The notes below the pieces were generated by a model. It worked only from the letters and a program-made list of their open reading frames with translations, was not told the DNA's origin and did not search any database. Shown piece by piece: positions 7,983-16,611 of a DNA stretch of 64,000 nucleotides. Source of the stretch: Candidatus Avelusimicrobium vaccinum. Lineage in GTDB: Bacteria > Elusimicrobiota > Elusimicrobia > Elusimicrobiales > Elusimicrobiaceae. Numbering within the stretch: position 1 is the first letter of the stretch; every line of letters begins with the position of its first letter. The stretch covers positions 13,660-77,659 of the forward strand of contig CADBIY010000002.1 in assembly GCA_902794895.1 (NCBI GenBank). The letters are read 5' to 3'. The position numbers and the translations under genes were made by a program.

Positions 7983-8114
7983 CTATACTTTGAAGAATAG
8001 CAGCAACAGAAATTTGATTGCAAAAGGAAAAAGCCGTTTTAGTTCCCGGTAGAAGAACGTTTCTATGACACTATCTCCTATTTTACCGTTCATCCGTATA
8101 AATAGAATCTTCAT
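7983..8114 (-). pseudogene. truncated glycosyltransferase family 9 (heptosyltransferase-like) remnant
   Basis: A 43-codon frame starts at ATG 8114, 9 bp after the stop of the GT2 gene, with an AGGA ribosome site. It begins MKILFIRMNGKIGDSV and continues to FFYRELKRLFP, which is the N-terminal beta-strand/loop/helix of GT9 heptosyltransferases (KILxIRxxxxGDxxxxxxxxRxLKxxxP). After Pro-30 it loses the family pattern (FAIKFLLLLFFKV) and stops. The GT9 family is normally over 300 residues, so this is a remnant. The pilin promoter begins 15 bp after its stop, which suggests the pilin unit replaced the rest of the gene. Confidence 0.55.
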
Positions 8115-8123
8115 AAGAACGTC

Positions 8124-9071
8124 CTATTTATCAAAATTAATCCGCTCTTTTTCCACCACCAGCGGGCGTTTTAATACTTGGGTCAAAATGGCTCCGATAT
8201 ACTCCCCTAAAATTCCTAAAAATAACAGTTGTACCGAAGCAAAAAATAATACGGCTAATAAGATGGGCGCCGTACCCATTGGGAAACTATTCCAAAAGAG
8301 CAGTTTTAATACAAGATATATACACCCCAGCAAAAAACTTACCGCACTGAGCACAAAACCGCCTAATGCCGCCAAACGAAGCGGCACTTTGGAATGGTTG
8401 GTAAAACCAATCATTGCGTTATCATAAAGCGTGTAGAAATTATTTTTAGTAAGTCCCCGTTTACGAGCCGGTTGGTCAAACGGAACCAGTGCTTTCGCAT
8501 ATCCCAATTCACATACTAATCCACGCACATACGGATACGGATCTTCCAATCGGCGCATTTGGTCAATCACTTTCTGATCAAATAGTCCAAATCCGGTACA
8601 ATTCGGCACTAATTCGGCCCCCGAATCGTTTACCAGATTCAGCAACCAATAGTAAAGTTTGCGTACGCAAGAAAATACAAAACCTTCTTTCGTTTGTTTT
8701 TTTTGTGCTAATACAACTTGATACCCCTCTTCCCATTTTTTAATAAATTCACTAATCAACGCAGGCGGATCTTGCAAATCAGATGCCATGTAAATAACAG
8801 CCTCCCCCGTGCCTTGGAGCATGCCGTAATAGGGGCTGCGGATATGGCCGAAATTGCGGACATTAGCAATGACTTTTACCCGCGGATCTTGAGCCGCTAA
8901 CTGACGGAGCACCGTCAAAGTATTATCCGTAGAGGCATTGTCCAAAATGATTTGTTCGTAATCGTATTGATCTTTCCATTTCATCATTTCGGATTTTACT
9001 TGTTCAACTAAAGCGGTTACATTGTCCTGTTCATTATAGGCACTGGAAACAATGGATATTTTTTTCTTCAT
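8124..9071 (-). CDS. family 2 glycosyltransferase with C-terminal membrane helices (GtrB/DPMS-like)
   Basis: It transfers a sugar from a nucleotide donor, probably to a lipid carrier at the inner face of the membrane. Residues 1-230 form a GT-A domain: SIVSSAYNEQDN at the start, LDNASTDNT, and ASDLQDPP, whose D-x-D-type acidic pair binds metal and nucleotide. Two hydrophobic helices follow at about 240-265 and 275-300, as in the polyisoprenyl-phosphate glycosyltransferases. Length 315 is standard. It follows the GT-C gene by 8 bp. Together they look like a lipid-linked sugar donor enzyme and its GT-C user, for surface glycan modification. Confidence 0.88.
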   Translation of the reverse strand: MKKKISIVSSAYNEQDNVTALVEQVKSEMMKWKDQYDYEQIILDNASTDNTLTVLRQLAAQDPRVKVIANVRNFGHIRSPYYGMLQGTGEAVIYMASDLQDPPALISEFIKKWEEGYQVVLAQKKQTKEGFVFSCVRKLYYWLLNLVNDSGAELVPNCTGFGLFDQKVIDQMRRLEDPYPYVRGLVCELGYAKALVPFDQPARKRGLTKNNFYTLYDNAMIGFTNHSKVPLRLAALGGFVLSAVSFLLGCIYLVLKLLFWNSFPMGTAPILLAVLFFASVQLLFLGILGEYIGAILTQVLKRPLVVEKERINFDK

Positions 9072-9079
9072 ATTTTCCC

Positions 9080-10567
9080 TTATTTTTTCTTATTTCTAGG
9101 CGGCATAGCATGTGCCGTAAACAGGCAGGTATCCGTACCAAATACACGGGGCCGACCATCTTCTTCAAGACGCATTTCTATAGAGGTATAAATTAAATGC
9201 ACTTGCGAGCATAACATCATTAAAATAGGTATTTTGGGAGAACTTTCCCACGCCATAGAAGCATTTTCCGGTGATAATGTCATTATTTTCAATGGAGAGT
9301 CTTTGGGAACATAGTACGCCAACATGACATCTAACGCTTTGGAAGGATATCCCACATTTTGGCGCTCCACCAATACTTGTTGCGGCCCCTGCGGACCGGT
9401 TAAATAATCAAAGGCTTCCTGCAAACCGGTATATTCCCGGGCACGCACATAATCCATATTCCAATAGAATTGAATCCAACCGAATAATAAAATAGGTAAT
9501 AATACCAAAAAGATTTTATGACGGCTTTGCAGGTGATATAACAAACTGGCCAACAAAATCAACATAGAGGGCAACAGCGGCAAAAAATACCGGTCCATCC
9601 ATAAATTAAATCGCATACCGACCAATGCCAACACCGCACATAACAAAACAACTTGCGCAAGCGGAAGAATAATTTCTGCTTGTTTAAATAGTTTCCATTT
9701 AAAAGTGGAAATCGCAGAAACCCCCGCAGTTGTAAAAAATATGACCAAGCCGTACAAAATCCAGGAGGGCCCAAACAAAAAGATAAAAATTCCCCAGGTA
9801 GCCAACATAAACGGCGTATGATACCACCAATCGGTCGCTCCGCTGGCAGTAGGATCCGCACCGCCCATGACCCCTAATGCAAACAATGCCCAAGGAAGCC
9901 ATAGTGCAAAAACAACAGCGGTTCCCCAAAAACTCCAGGCTCTCCCGCACCGGTAAAAGCAAGCATATAAGAAGACCACCAATGCCGCAATGAAAAATAC
10001 AGCAGCACAAAAATAGTGGCTATATGCACCCAAAAATCCCGCCACAAAAAAGACGAGCCAATTTTTCCAATTCGGGCAGTGATATTGCTGAATTTGTTCA
10101 ATTAACCGCAAAGCCAGCAACGTAAAACAAGTAGCCAACAATACTGAAAGTGAATAAGAGCGGACATTTGTTCCATAAGCCACTAAAATAAAATTGCCGG
10201 ACATCAATGCCGCCAAGATAAACACTTGAAGTTTAGGCCAACTTTTGGGTGCTAACTTAATTGCAACAAGCACCGCCAAAGCACCTAACAGGGCACTAAA
10301 TAAATGTGCATAAAACGGGGTAATCGGGAAAAGCAGGTTCCATCCATAAAATAAGATATTAAATAGCGGTAAATTAATATCTTGCAACAACATATCTTTC
10401 CAAATACTTGCCAAACCAACCGCCGGAGTCGCGGTAGCCACCGAATAGAGTTCATCATATTGGAACCCATTGGTCAAATGCAGAAAACGGCAAACAAACA
10501 TATACCCCCCCATCAGGGAAGAGGCTAAAATTACCGTTAAAATAAAAATATTGGAAATTTTTTTCAT
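9080..10567 (-). CDS. GT-C fold membrane glycosyltransferase (PMT/ArnT-like, GT39/83 type)
   Basis: A 495-residue polytopic protein with about ten to eleven hydrophobic segments. After the first helix it has GFQYDELYS, the Asp-Glu pair in the first periplasmic loop that is catalytic in PMT/ArnT-type enzymes. A soluble C-terminal part of about 120 residues follows the last helix. Such enzymes use polyprenyl-phosphate sugars, which the adjacent GT2 enzyme could supply. It begins just after the terminator of the 10634 pilin, and I see no clear Shine-Dalgarno sequence. The acceptor (lipid A, protein or glycan) cannot be inferred. Confidence 0.82.
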   Translation of the reverse strand: MKKISNIFILTVILASSLMGGYMFVCRFLHLTNGFQYDELYSVATATPAVGLASIWKDMLLQDINLPLFNILFYGWNLLFPITPFYAHLFSALLGALAVLVAIKLAPKSWPKLQVFILAALMSGNFILVAYGTNVRSYSLSVLLATCFTLLALRLIEQIQQYHCPNWKNWLVFFVAGFLGAYSHYFCAAVFFIAALVVFLYACFYRCGRAWSFWGTAVVFALWLPWALFALGVMGGADPTASGATDWWYHTPFMLATWGIFIFLFGPSWILYGLVIFFTTAGVSAISTFKWKLFKQAEIILPLAQVVLLCAVLALVGMRFNLWMDRYFLPLLPSMLILLASLLYHLQSRHKIFLVLLPILLFGWIQFYWNMDYVRAREYTGLQEAFDYLTGPQGPQQVLVERQNVGYPSKALDVMLAYYVPKDSPLKIMTLSPENASMAWESSPKIPILMMLCSQVHLIYTSIEMRLEEDGRPRVFGTDTCLFTAHAMPPRNKKK

Positions 10568-10573
10568 TGGATC

Positions 10574-10618
10574 ACAAAAAACCGGGGCAAAGACAGATTC
10601 GCTCTATCTCTGCCCCTG
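10574..10618 (-). terminator. terminator of the 10634 pilin gene
   Basis: On the minus strand a GGGGCA/TGCCCC stem, extended by an imperfect AGA/TCT-rich helix, is followed by GGTTTTTTG. It lies just past the pilin stop and just before the GT-C start. Confidence 0.7.
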
Positions 10619-10633
10619 TGCTTATGTATCTTT

Positions 10634-11191
10634 TTAAACAGCGGTACGCGGATCCGGAGGTAAATCTTCCGGTTTATCCACCCCCATATAGTCTGTGCAC
10701 AAAAGGGTACTGTCTTCATCTGCTAAATTCGGCAGACAGACAGTAACCGTATCGGCAAAATCGCGCACGAATTTGTAATCATACCCGCCCCAGCCAATCC
10801 GTTCGGCTACGATAAACCAGCGACCTGATGCGTCGTTTTCAAAATAAACTTTATAACTGGGTGAATATTTTTTTGATAAATATCCTCCGCGGGTATAAAA
10901 CTCGGTGCGATCTTCGTTGAAATAATCATTATCCGTACCAGGTGGAGTGATTTGCACGGGAACCGCATCCAAATAATGCCAGTACTTGGTGAAATGATGT
11001 TTCGTAAGCATATTCCGGTCTTGAGAGGCACGTACCGTCCCCATCAAAACAAGCACATCAGCAACCCGCATCCGCTCTATAGCACGGCTATAATACGGAA
11101 TTGCATAAGCCACTAATATACCGATGATAATCGTCACTACTAATATTTCAAGTAGGGTGAAACCTTTTTTATTATCTAAATACTTTTTCAT
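10634..11191 (-). CDS. type IV pilin-like protein, divergent
   Basis: The start at 11191 (MKKYLDNKKG) has a GAGG site 6 nt upstream; the ATG at 11203 has none. The 10-residue leader ends KKG before FTLLEILVVTIIIGILVAYA, with Phe+1 and Glu+5 kept. The mature protein is about 175 residues. The helix and head differ more from the other pilins (AIPYYSRAIERMRVADVL, head rich in aromatic residues, only two Cys), so it may be a minor pilin or pseudopilin. It has its own promoter at 11209-11237 and its own terminator, and lies upstream of the GT-C/GT2 pair. Confidence 0.85.
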   Translation of the reverse strand: MKKYLDNKKGFTLLEILVVTIIIGILVAYAIPYYSRAIERMRVADVLVLMGTVRASQDRNMLTKHHFTKYWHYLDAVPVQITPPGTDNDYFNEDRTEFYTRGGYLSKKYSPSYKVYFENDASGRWFIVAERIGWGGYDYKFVRDFADTVTVCLPNLADEDSTLLCTDYMGVDKPEDLPPDPRTAV

Positions 11192-11208
11192 ATATAACCT
11201 CATTTACT

Positions 11209-11237
11209 ATTTTAGACTTAAAAATAGTAATTTGCAA
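11209..11237 (-). promoter_or_regulatory. promoter of the 10634 pilin, -10 within an inverted repeat
   Basis: On the minus strand, TTGCAA (11237-11232) and TAAAAT (11214-11209) are 17 bp apart. ACTATTTT (11206-11213) and AAAATAGT (11221-11228) form an 8-bp inverted repeat overlapping the -10 box, a position typical for an operator. Confidence 0.6.
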
Positions 11238-11260
11238 GGTCTTTATAATGGAAAATGGAA

Positions 11261-11848
11261 TTAACGTCCTACAAAAATTTCGATTCCGCCCATGACCATA
11301 TCTACGGACATCAGTACCAAAATCATTCCGGTCAGCCTTTCAATAGCGATCAAACCGCGCTTTCCAAGCAGTTTACTTAGCGGAAATGAAGACATTAGAA
11401 TAATGGAGTTTATTAAAGAAGCCATCAGCACTGCTGCCAGGGTAATCCACTTATTGGACTGTTGCGCAGAGGTAATCATTACCATGGATAAGGCCGCCGG
11501 CCCCGCCACTAGCGGAATTGCTAACGGAACAATAAAAGGTTCGTCTTCCCGGGGATCATTTTTAGGTTCTTCTTCCGTGCTAAAAACCAAAGGAATAGAA
11601 ATCATAAATAAAATAATTCCGCCGGCAATAGCCAATGAATAATCATGGATACCAAACGCCTGTAAAAACCATTTCCCGGCAAATAGGAATCCAACCATAA
11701 TAAGTAAAGCAATCGATAATTCCCGGATCAACACCGTTTTGCGCCGTTCCGGAGCCACTTTTTTAAGGGCAGCGATAAAAAGCGGAATATTTCCAAAACC
11801 ATCCATGACTAGAGCGAGTGTAATAACTGAAGAAATAAAAGAATCCAT
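11261..11848 (-). CDS. MarC family integral membrane protein
   Basis: A 195-residue inner-membrane protein with about six hydrophobic segments. The N-terminal MDGFGNIPLFIAALK block and the central PLAIPLVAGPAALSMVMI block are characteristic of the MarC/UPF0056 (YhcE/YchE) family. Members were once linked to multiple antibiotic resistance, but their function is unknown. A GAGGG ribosome site supports the start at 11848. It is transcribed alone, divergent from the ClC gene across a 105-bp gap. Confidence 0.88.
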   Translation of the reverse strand: MDSFISSVITLALVMDGFGNIPLFIAALKKVAPERRKTVLIRELSIALLIMVGFLFAGKWFLQAFGIHDYSLAIAGGIILFMISIPLVFSTEEEPKNDPREDEPFIVPLAIPLVAGPAALSMVMITSAQQSNKWITLAAVLMASLINSIILMSSFPLSKLLGKRGLIAIERLTGMILVLMSVDMVMGGIEIFVGR

Positions 11849-11953
11849 AAAAACCCTCTTTAGTATAGTATAGCAAAAAAAGAGTTCTTATATGTTCCAA
11901 TATAATACTACATCCTGGTAACAGGATACTCACAATTTGATAAGATATTACAT

Positions 11954-13327
11954 ATGTTTAATGTTAGCAAGAACAGTGTACTGAATATTTTAAAATGGTT
12001 TATTTTGGCTACCGGCGTTGGAACTCTGGTTGGCATATTGGATGCGGCCTTTTTAAAAGCACTGGAATCTTCTTTGGCTCTACGCAACGAAATTCCCTAT
12101 TTTTACCTAGGTCTTCCTTTGGCCCTGTATCTTGTAGCGTTACTTTCCCGCCGGATTGCACCAAAACATAAAGATTTTTCTACGGATGCAGTCATACATA
12201 AAATCAATCTGTATGAACCTATTTCCTTTTGGTCGATTGTAAAGGGTTTTTTCTTGCCGATTGTAACCATGGTAACCGGCGGCTCTGCCGGGAAAGAAGC
12301 GCCTTGCGCAGATGTCGGAGCTGGGGTATCCTCCCTGATTGCTCGGTTTTGCCGTATGAGTTTAGAAGACCAGCGCAAAATGATGATTTGCGGTGTCAGC
12401 GCCGGATTTGCCGGCGTATTCGGGGTGCCTATATCCGGAGCCTTGTTTGGGCTGGAAGTATTATGGGTAGGCCATATTTTTTACGAAGTCATGTTCCCGG
12501 CTTTAGTTGCAGGAATTACGGCCTTTCAGGTAACGAGTTATTTAGGGGTAAACTATATTTATCATCCGCTACACTTTGTACCTGTTTTCTCCGAACAGTT
12601 TTTCTTAAAAGTACTTATTGCCGGTATGTTTTTCGGTTTAATTTCATTACTATTTATTGAAATTTCCAAATTTACCCGGGTTATTTTCCGCTACATAACA
12701 CGCAAGGTCTCTTTATTTGGGGCCTGTTTTATAGGAGGAATTCTACTAATCACAATTGCTGCGCTTACGTCCCCCCTCTATTTAGGATTAGGAATGCACG
12801 GCATTGAAAGTGCATTAAGTGGACAACCCATTGATTCTCCTTTTGGATTCTTATATAAAATAATCACCACCGCCATTACCTTTGCCGCCGGTGGAATTGG
12901 CGGAATCGTAACGCCTATTTTCTTTGTAGGTGCGCAAGCAGGTGCCATGTTATCCAACTTTTTGGGAGTGGACTCTGCCACTTTAGCAGCGTTAGGGTTG
13001 GTGGCGGTCCTTGCCGGAGCAGCTAACACGCCTTTAGCGGCCAGCATTATGGCTATTGAATTATTTGGGCCTGATATTGCCCCTTATGCTACGGTGGCCT
13101 GTGTGATTAGTTTTTTAATTACCGGACAACAAAGCGTCTATCCGAGCCAACGCATTTCGTGGGACAGCGGAAAAACTCCGAATGAACATCCGGCCGTTCC
13201 CATTTATTACGGACGCCGGGCCACGGATCGTCAAGTTCAAGTACGTGCGCGCAAAACTGCTTTCAAAAAAGCCTTTAAGGAACTGACCAAACATTTGGTT
13301 TTTCCTAACTCTACGGACAAAAAATAA
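11954..13327 (+). CDS. ClC-family chloride channel/transporter
   Basis: A 457-residue protein with the ClC layout of many hydrophobic helices. GGSAGKEAPCADVGAG corresponds to the G(K/R)ExP segment that carries the gating Glu, followed by GVPISGALFGLEVL and then GGIGGIVTPIFFVGAQAG, equivalent to the GxFxP region. No CBS domains follow; the tail of about 50 residues is basic. Ion preference cannot be told from this. The gap before it has a TATAAT at 11901 and a small ATCCTG-GTAA-CAGGAT hairpin (11912-11927), with no clear ribosome site, so the leader may be structured or the mRNA may start close to the ATG. A terminator follows. Confidence 0.88.
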   Translation: MFNVSKNSVLNILKWFILATGVGTLVGILDAAFLKALESSLALRNEIPYFYLGLPLALYLVALLSRRIAPKHKDFSTDAVIHKINLYEPISFWSIVKGFFLPIVTMVTGGSAGKEAPCADVGAGVSSLIARFCRMSLEDQRKMMICGVSAGFAGVFGVPISGALFGLEVLWVGHIFYEVMFPALVAGITAFQVTSYLGVNYIYHPLHFVPVFSEQFFLKVLIAGMFFGLISLLFIEISKFTRVIFRYITRKVSLFGACFIGGILLITIAALTSPLYLGLGMHGIESALSGQPIDSPFGFLYKIITTAITFAAGGIGGIVTPIFFVGAQAGAMLSNFLGVDSATLAALGLVAVLAGAANTPLAASIMAIELFGPDIAPYATVACVISFLITGQQSVYPSQRISWDSGKTPNEHPAVPIYYGRRATDRQVQVRARKTAFKKAFKELTKHLVFPNSTDKK

Positions 13328-13328
13328 A

Positions 13329-13354
13329 ACCGGAGAAAATCTCCGGCTTTTTTC
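13329..13354. terminator. bidirectional terminator between ClC and the 13370 pilin
   Basis: The CCGGAG-AAAAT-CTCCGG hairpin is followed by CTTTTTTC on the plus strand and by TTTTATTTT on the minus strand. It serves two convergent genes. Confidence 0.8.
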
Positions 13355-13369
13355 TGCTTATAAAATTAT

Positions 13370-13918
13370 CTATTCACTAAAACATGCTCCGCCGCTAATA
13401 CAACCCGTTGCAGAAATGGTGTTTCCCAATATCATTTTACACCAATCGGTAGTTTCCCCATAACTATTCGCACACATTTTCTTCCCGTTTTTGAAACTTA
13501 AGGTATAGTAAAATTTGCTGGAACCATACCACGCTTGATTTGTATGCGGTAAACGAACGGCCATTGCCGGTTCTGCTGTGTTGGCGGCAGGTATCCAATC
13601 GCCACCAATTCCATAACCAAAATTTTTGGTTGTAAATCCTGAGTTTACAGTATTCCCTGAATTAGTAGTCACATTATCAAAACCGATATCCAGTTCGTCT
13701 AAGTTATAGAGAACTCCGGACGTATCTTCCTCCAAATTCTTACGTTTTTCTGCCTCATTGATGGCTTGAAGCATCACCCACGCTTCGGCCGCGCGGCTTT
13801 TTTCTACCGCTTTTTGATATTGTGGCAAGGCAACACTTGCCAAAATACCAATAATTAAAACAACAACTAATAATTCTATGAGTGTAAAGCCTAATCGGCT
13901 TATATTTTGTTTTTTCAT
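13370..13918 (-). CDS. type IV pilin / pseudopilin
   Basis: The start at 13918 (MKKQNISRLG) lies 5 nt after an AAGGAG site; the GTG two codons earlier is too close to it. The 10-residue leader ends RLG before FTLIELLVVVLIIGILASVA. Residues 1-46, the ribosome site and part of the upstream DNA are almost identical to the pilin at 43764-44273, while the heads (about 136 and 124 residues) are unrelated in sequence. A stem pairing CTTATGTT with AACATAAG reaches into the ribosome site. It is monocistronic, with a terminator at 13329. Confidence 0.9.
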   Translation of the reverse strand: MKKQNISRLGFTLIELLVVVLIIGILASVALPQYQKAVEKSRAAEAWVMLQAINEAEKRKNLEEDTSGVLYNLDELDIGFDNVTTNSGNTVNSGFTTKNFGYGIGGDWIPAANTAEPAMAVRLPHTNQAWYGSSKFYYTLSFKNGKKMCANSYGETTDWCKMILGNTISATGCISGGACFSE

Positions 13919-13986
13919 AAACACTCCTTATGTTTTTTAATAGTAACAACATAAGCAGTATATCAAAAAAAACAAGTAAAGTCTTT

Positions 13987-15210
13987 CTAATAAAAAGGAA
14001 CTTGATATTCCCGGGCTAATTGTTCATATTGCAATTGAACCCGGTGCACAAAATTACGTTTTTCTAAGTAAGAACCCGGAAAGAATCCGTTTTTAAATCC
14101 CGCAATAATAATATTACGAAATTCCAACGGAGTTAAATCAACATAGTTTATTAAAAGTTGCAATTCCCGTGTAACGCTTGTGTGTGAAATTAAGCGGTTA
14201 TCCGTATTGATACAAACAGACAATCCGTGACGAATCATTTTTTTAATAGGATGAGCAGTTATATTTTTGATGTCCGGTCGCGTTTGCAAATTGCTCGTCA
14301 AACAAACTTCAATTCCAATGCGTTCTTGGGCCAAATAATTTGCAAGTTTTTCTACATATAATTTTTTATTTTTAACACTTTTATCCTGGATCAAATGCGT
14401 GTTAAATAAATTGGTTCCGTGACCGATTCGATTTGCGTGGCAATCCGTCAAAGCACTGAAAATAGACTCTGGCCCATAGGCCTCCCCGGCATGGACGGTT
14501 TTGCATAAAAAATGTTTATGGATATAATGGTAAGACAAAAAATGGTTGGAAGCCGGATACCCCGCTTCTTCTCCGGCAATATCAAATCCGACAATCGGCA
14601 AATGCTCCTGTTCGATTAGTTGCACCACGGTTTTGGCTAATTCCATGGAAGCAATCCCAATCACGCGGCTTTTATCCGTTTGGGATAAAACTTTTAACAT
14701 AGACGCGTAATAATAAGAACTGTCTGCACTGAAATTGCGCATAGCGCAAGCAATGATGCCAAAATAAAATGGAAGATCCTTCCTTTGCCGTACGGCCTTG
14801 GAAGTATTGTGTGCACGTTGGGCCCGAACTAAACCTTGAACAGCAGCACGTAATGCCTGTTGCACCGTCAGATGTTCGTTAGCATGTTGCTGGGGAGCAA
14901 ACCGTACTTCCATATAACGTACGCCTTCGCTAATTGCATCTTGTCCCAGTTCGTACGCAATCCGTTCAATGTTTTGGGCGGATTGCATGACGGCTTTGGT
15001 ATAGGAAAACCCACGCAAATATTCAACCAAAGAATGATATTTATCCTTAAAAACTTTTTGCCGGAGCCCTTTTTCCGTATAGGCAGGCAAAGCCACTCCT
15101 TCTTTCCGGGCAAGTTCAATTAAAGTAGCCAAACGTAAAGACCCGTCCAAATGCACATGCAAATCCGCTTTTGGAATTTTTTGCAAAAACGATTCAGGTA
15201 TTTTTTTCAT
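13987..15210 (-). CDS. add: adenosine deaminase family protein
   Basis: It deaminates adenosine to inosine in the cytosol (purine salvage). Metal ligands and catalytic residues are visible: ADLHVHLDGSL (HxH, residues about 17-19), HAGEAYGPESI (His and the catalytic Glu), IGHGTNL (catalytic His) and INTDNR (metal Asp). At 407 residues it is longer than typical (about 330-350); the extra length lies in the middle and C-terminal parts. The substrate could also be another purine in the wider family. Its ATG shares one base with the cysS stop (TAATG), so the two are coupled. Confidence 0.85.
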   Translation of the reverse strand: MKKIPESFLQKIPKADLHVHLDGSLRLATLIELARKEGVALPAYTEKGLRQKVFKDKYHSLVEYLRGFSYTKAVMQSAQNIERIAYELGQDAISEGVRYMEVRFAPQQHANEHLTVQQALRAAVQGLVRAQRAHNTSKAVRQRKDLPFYFGIIACAMRNFSADSSYYYASMLKVLSQTDKSRVIGIASMELAKTVVQLIEQEHLPIVGFDIAGEEAGYPASNHFLSYHYIHKHFLCKTVHAGEAYGPESIFSALTDCHANRIGHGTNLFNTHLIQDKSVKNKKLYVEKLANYLAQERIGIEVCLTSNLQTRPDIKNITAHPIKKMIRHGLSVCINTDNRLISHTSVTRELQLLINYVDLTPLEFRNIIIAGFKNGFFPGSYLEKRNFVHRVQLQYEQLAREYQVPFY

Positions 15211-16610
15211 TATTTTTTGGTTACTTCTTGCCCTTTAGGAGTATCTTTTACCTGGTAACCGGCCTGTGAAATGGCCTCACGCAATTCATCCGACTTTTTC
15301 CAATCCTTGGCCGTGCGGGCAGCAGCGCGGGCATCAACTAGGGCTTGCACTTCCGGCGGAATAGCAGTTACGGAATCCGCCTTTGGCTCTTTCCATAAAT
15401 CAAGTGCCAAAATGGTATCGGCAAATTGCAAAAAGAATAATTTTTCAGCCGCCGTTAATTCATCCGTACGGGCGGCTTCCCATGTAAGGGCAAGGGCTTT
15501 GGGCGCATTTAAGTCATCTTCCATAGCAGCCACAAATTTTTTCTTCCATTGTTGCGACTTGAAAGTCTCCTGCGCTGTCCCTGCTTGTTGTTTTATTTGC
15601 TGACACAACGCGCGCAAATTTTTTAAACTTTTTGCGGCACTGTCCATACTTTCGTAAGAAAATTCAAGTTGGGTACGGTAATGTGCCCCTAAACATAAGT
15701 AACGGTATGCAAGGGGCTCATAGCCCTTTTCCTTTAACACATCTACCGTTACAAACGTACCGCCGGATTTGGACATTTTACCCGAACGCAAAATTAAAAA
15801 TTCGCCGTGTACCCAATAGTTCACGTACTTTTGCCCGGTGGCGGCTTCGCTTTGGGCAATTTCATTGGTGTGGTGAATAGTAACGTGGTCAATTCCGCCG
15901 CAATGAATATCCAGCGTGTTGCCTAAATATTTCATGGCCATAGCGGAGCATTCCACGTGCCAACCAGGAAAGCCGACTCCCCAGGGGCTGTCCCACTCCA
16001 TTTGGCGTTTTTTATCTTTGGGAGAAAATTTCCACAAGGCAAAATCGGTGGGGTTGCGTTTTTCGTCACTCATCTCCACACGCGCCCCGCCTTGCAAACC
16101 GGTAATGCGTGCATGACCGACTAAAGCATCATAGCGGTCAAATTTAGAGGTGTCATAATAAATTCCGTCGGAAGTACGGTACGTATAGCCTTTTTCTTCC
16201 AGTGTTTTAACTAACGCAATCATTTCCCCAATGTGCGCCGTCGCGCGGCTGATGATGGTAGGGCGGGTGCAGTGCAGGGCATCATAATCCTGCCAAAATT
16301 TTTCTTCGTAAAATTTAGCAATTTCCCATGCTGTTTTCCCTTCCCGGGCAGCACCTAGTTCCATTTTATCTTCGCCGTCATCTGCATCAGACACTAAATG
16401 CCCCACATCCGTTACATTCATTACATGTTTAAGCGGATAATGCAAGCGAATCGTGCGGGAAAGTAAATCCTCAAAAATATAGGTACGCAAATTACCGATA
16501 TGTGCAAAATTATAAACGGTCGGACCGCAGCAATACATAGTAACTTGTTGTTTGTTTTGAGGAATAAATTCATCTTTATGATGGGTTGCCGTATTATAAA
16601 TTTTCATCAT
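15210..16610 (-). CDS. cysS: cysteinyl-tRNA synthetase
   Basis: Class I synthetase charging tRNA-Cys. CCGPTVYNFAHIGN holds the zinc Cys and the HIGH-type motif. HVECSAMAMKYLG and HHTNEIAQSEAATG are family blocks with further zinc ligands. KMSKSGG is the second ATP motif. Length 466 is normal. A GAGG sits 9 nt before the 16610 start; a second ATG follows at once. It is part of the yacL-ispDF-lipoprotein-cysS-add unit. Confidence 0.97.
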   Translation of the reverse strand: MMKIYNTATHHKDEFIPQNKQQVTMYCCGPTVYNFAHIGNLRTYIFEDLLSRTIRLHYPLKHVMNVTDVGHLVSDADDGEDKMELGAAREGKTAWEIAKFYEEKFWQDYDALHCTRPTIISRATAHIGEMIALVKTLEEKGYTYRTSDGIYYDTSKFDRYDALVGHARITGLQGGARVEMSDEKRNPTDFALWKFSPKDKKRQMEWDSPWGVGFPGWHVECSAMAMKYLGNTLDIHCGGIDHVTIHHTNEIAQSEAATGQKYVNYWVHGEFLILRSGKMSKSGGTFVTVDVLKEKGYEPLAYRYLCLGAHYRTQLEFSYESMDSAAKSLKNLRALCQQIKQQAGTAQETFKSQQWKKKFVAAMEDDLNAPKALALTWEAARTDELTAAEKLFFLQFADTILALDLWKEPKADSVTAIPPEVQALVDARAAARTAKDWKKSDELREAISQAGYQVKDTPKGQEVTKK

Positions 16611-16611
16611 A

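Noticed and set aside
11901-11953. Fluoride riboswitch upstream of the ClC gene
   Set aside because: Only a 6-bp hairpin is present, without the conserved pseudoknot blocks of the crcB motif.
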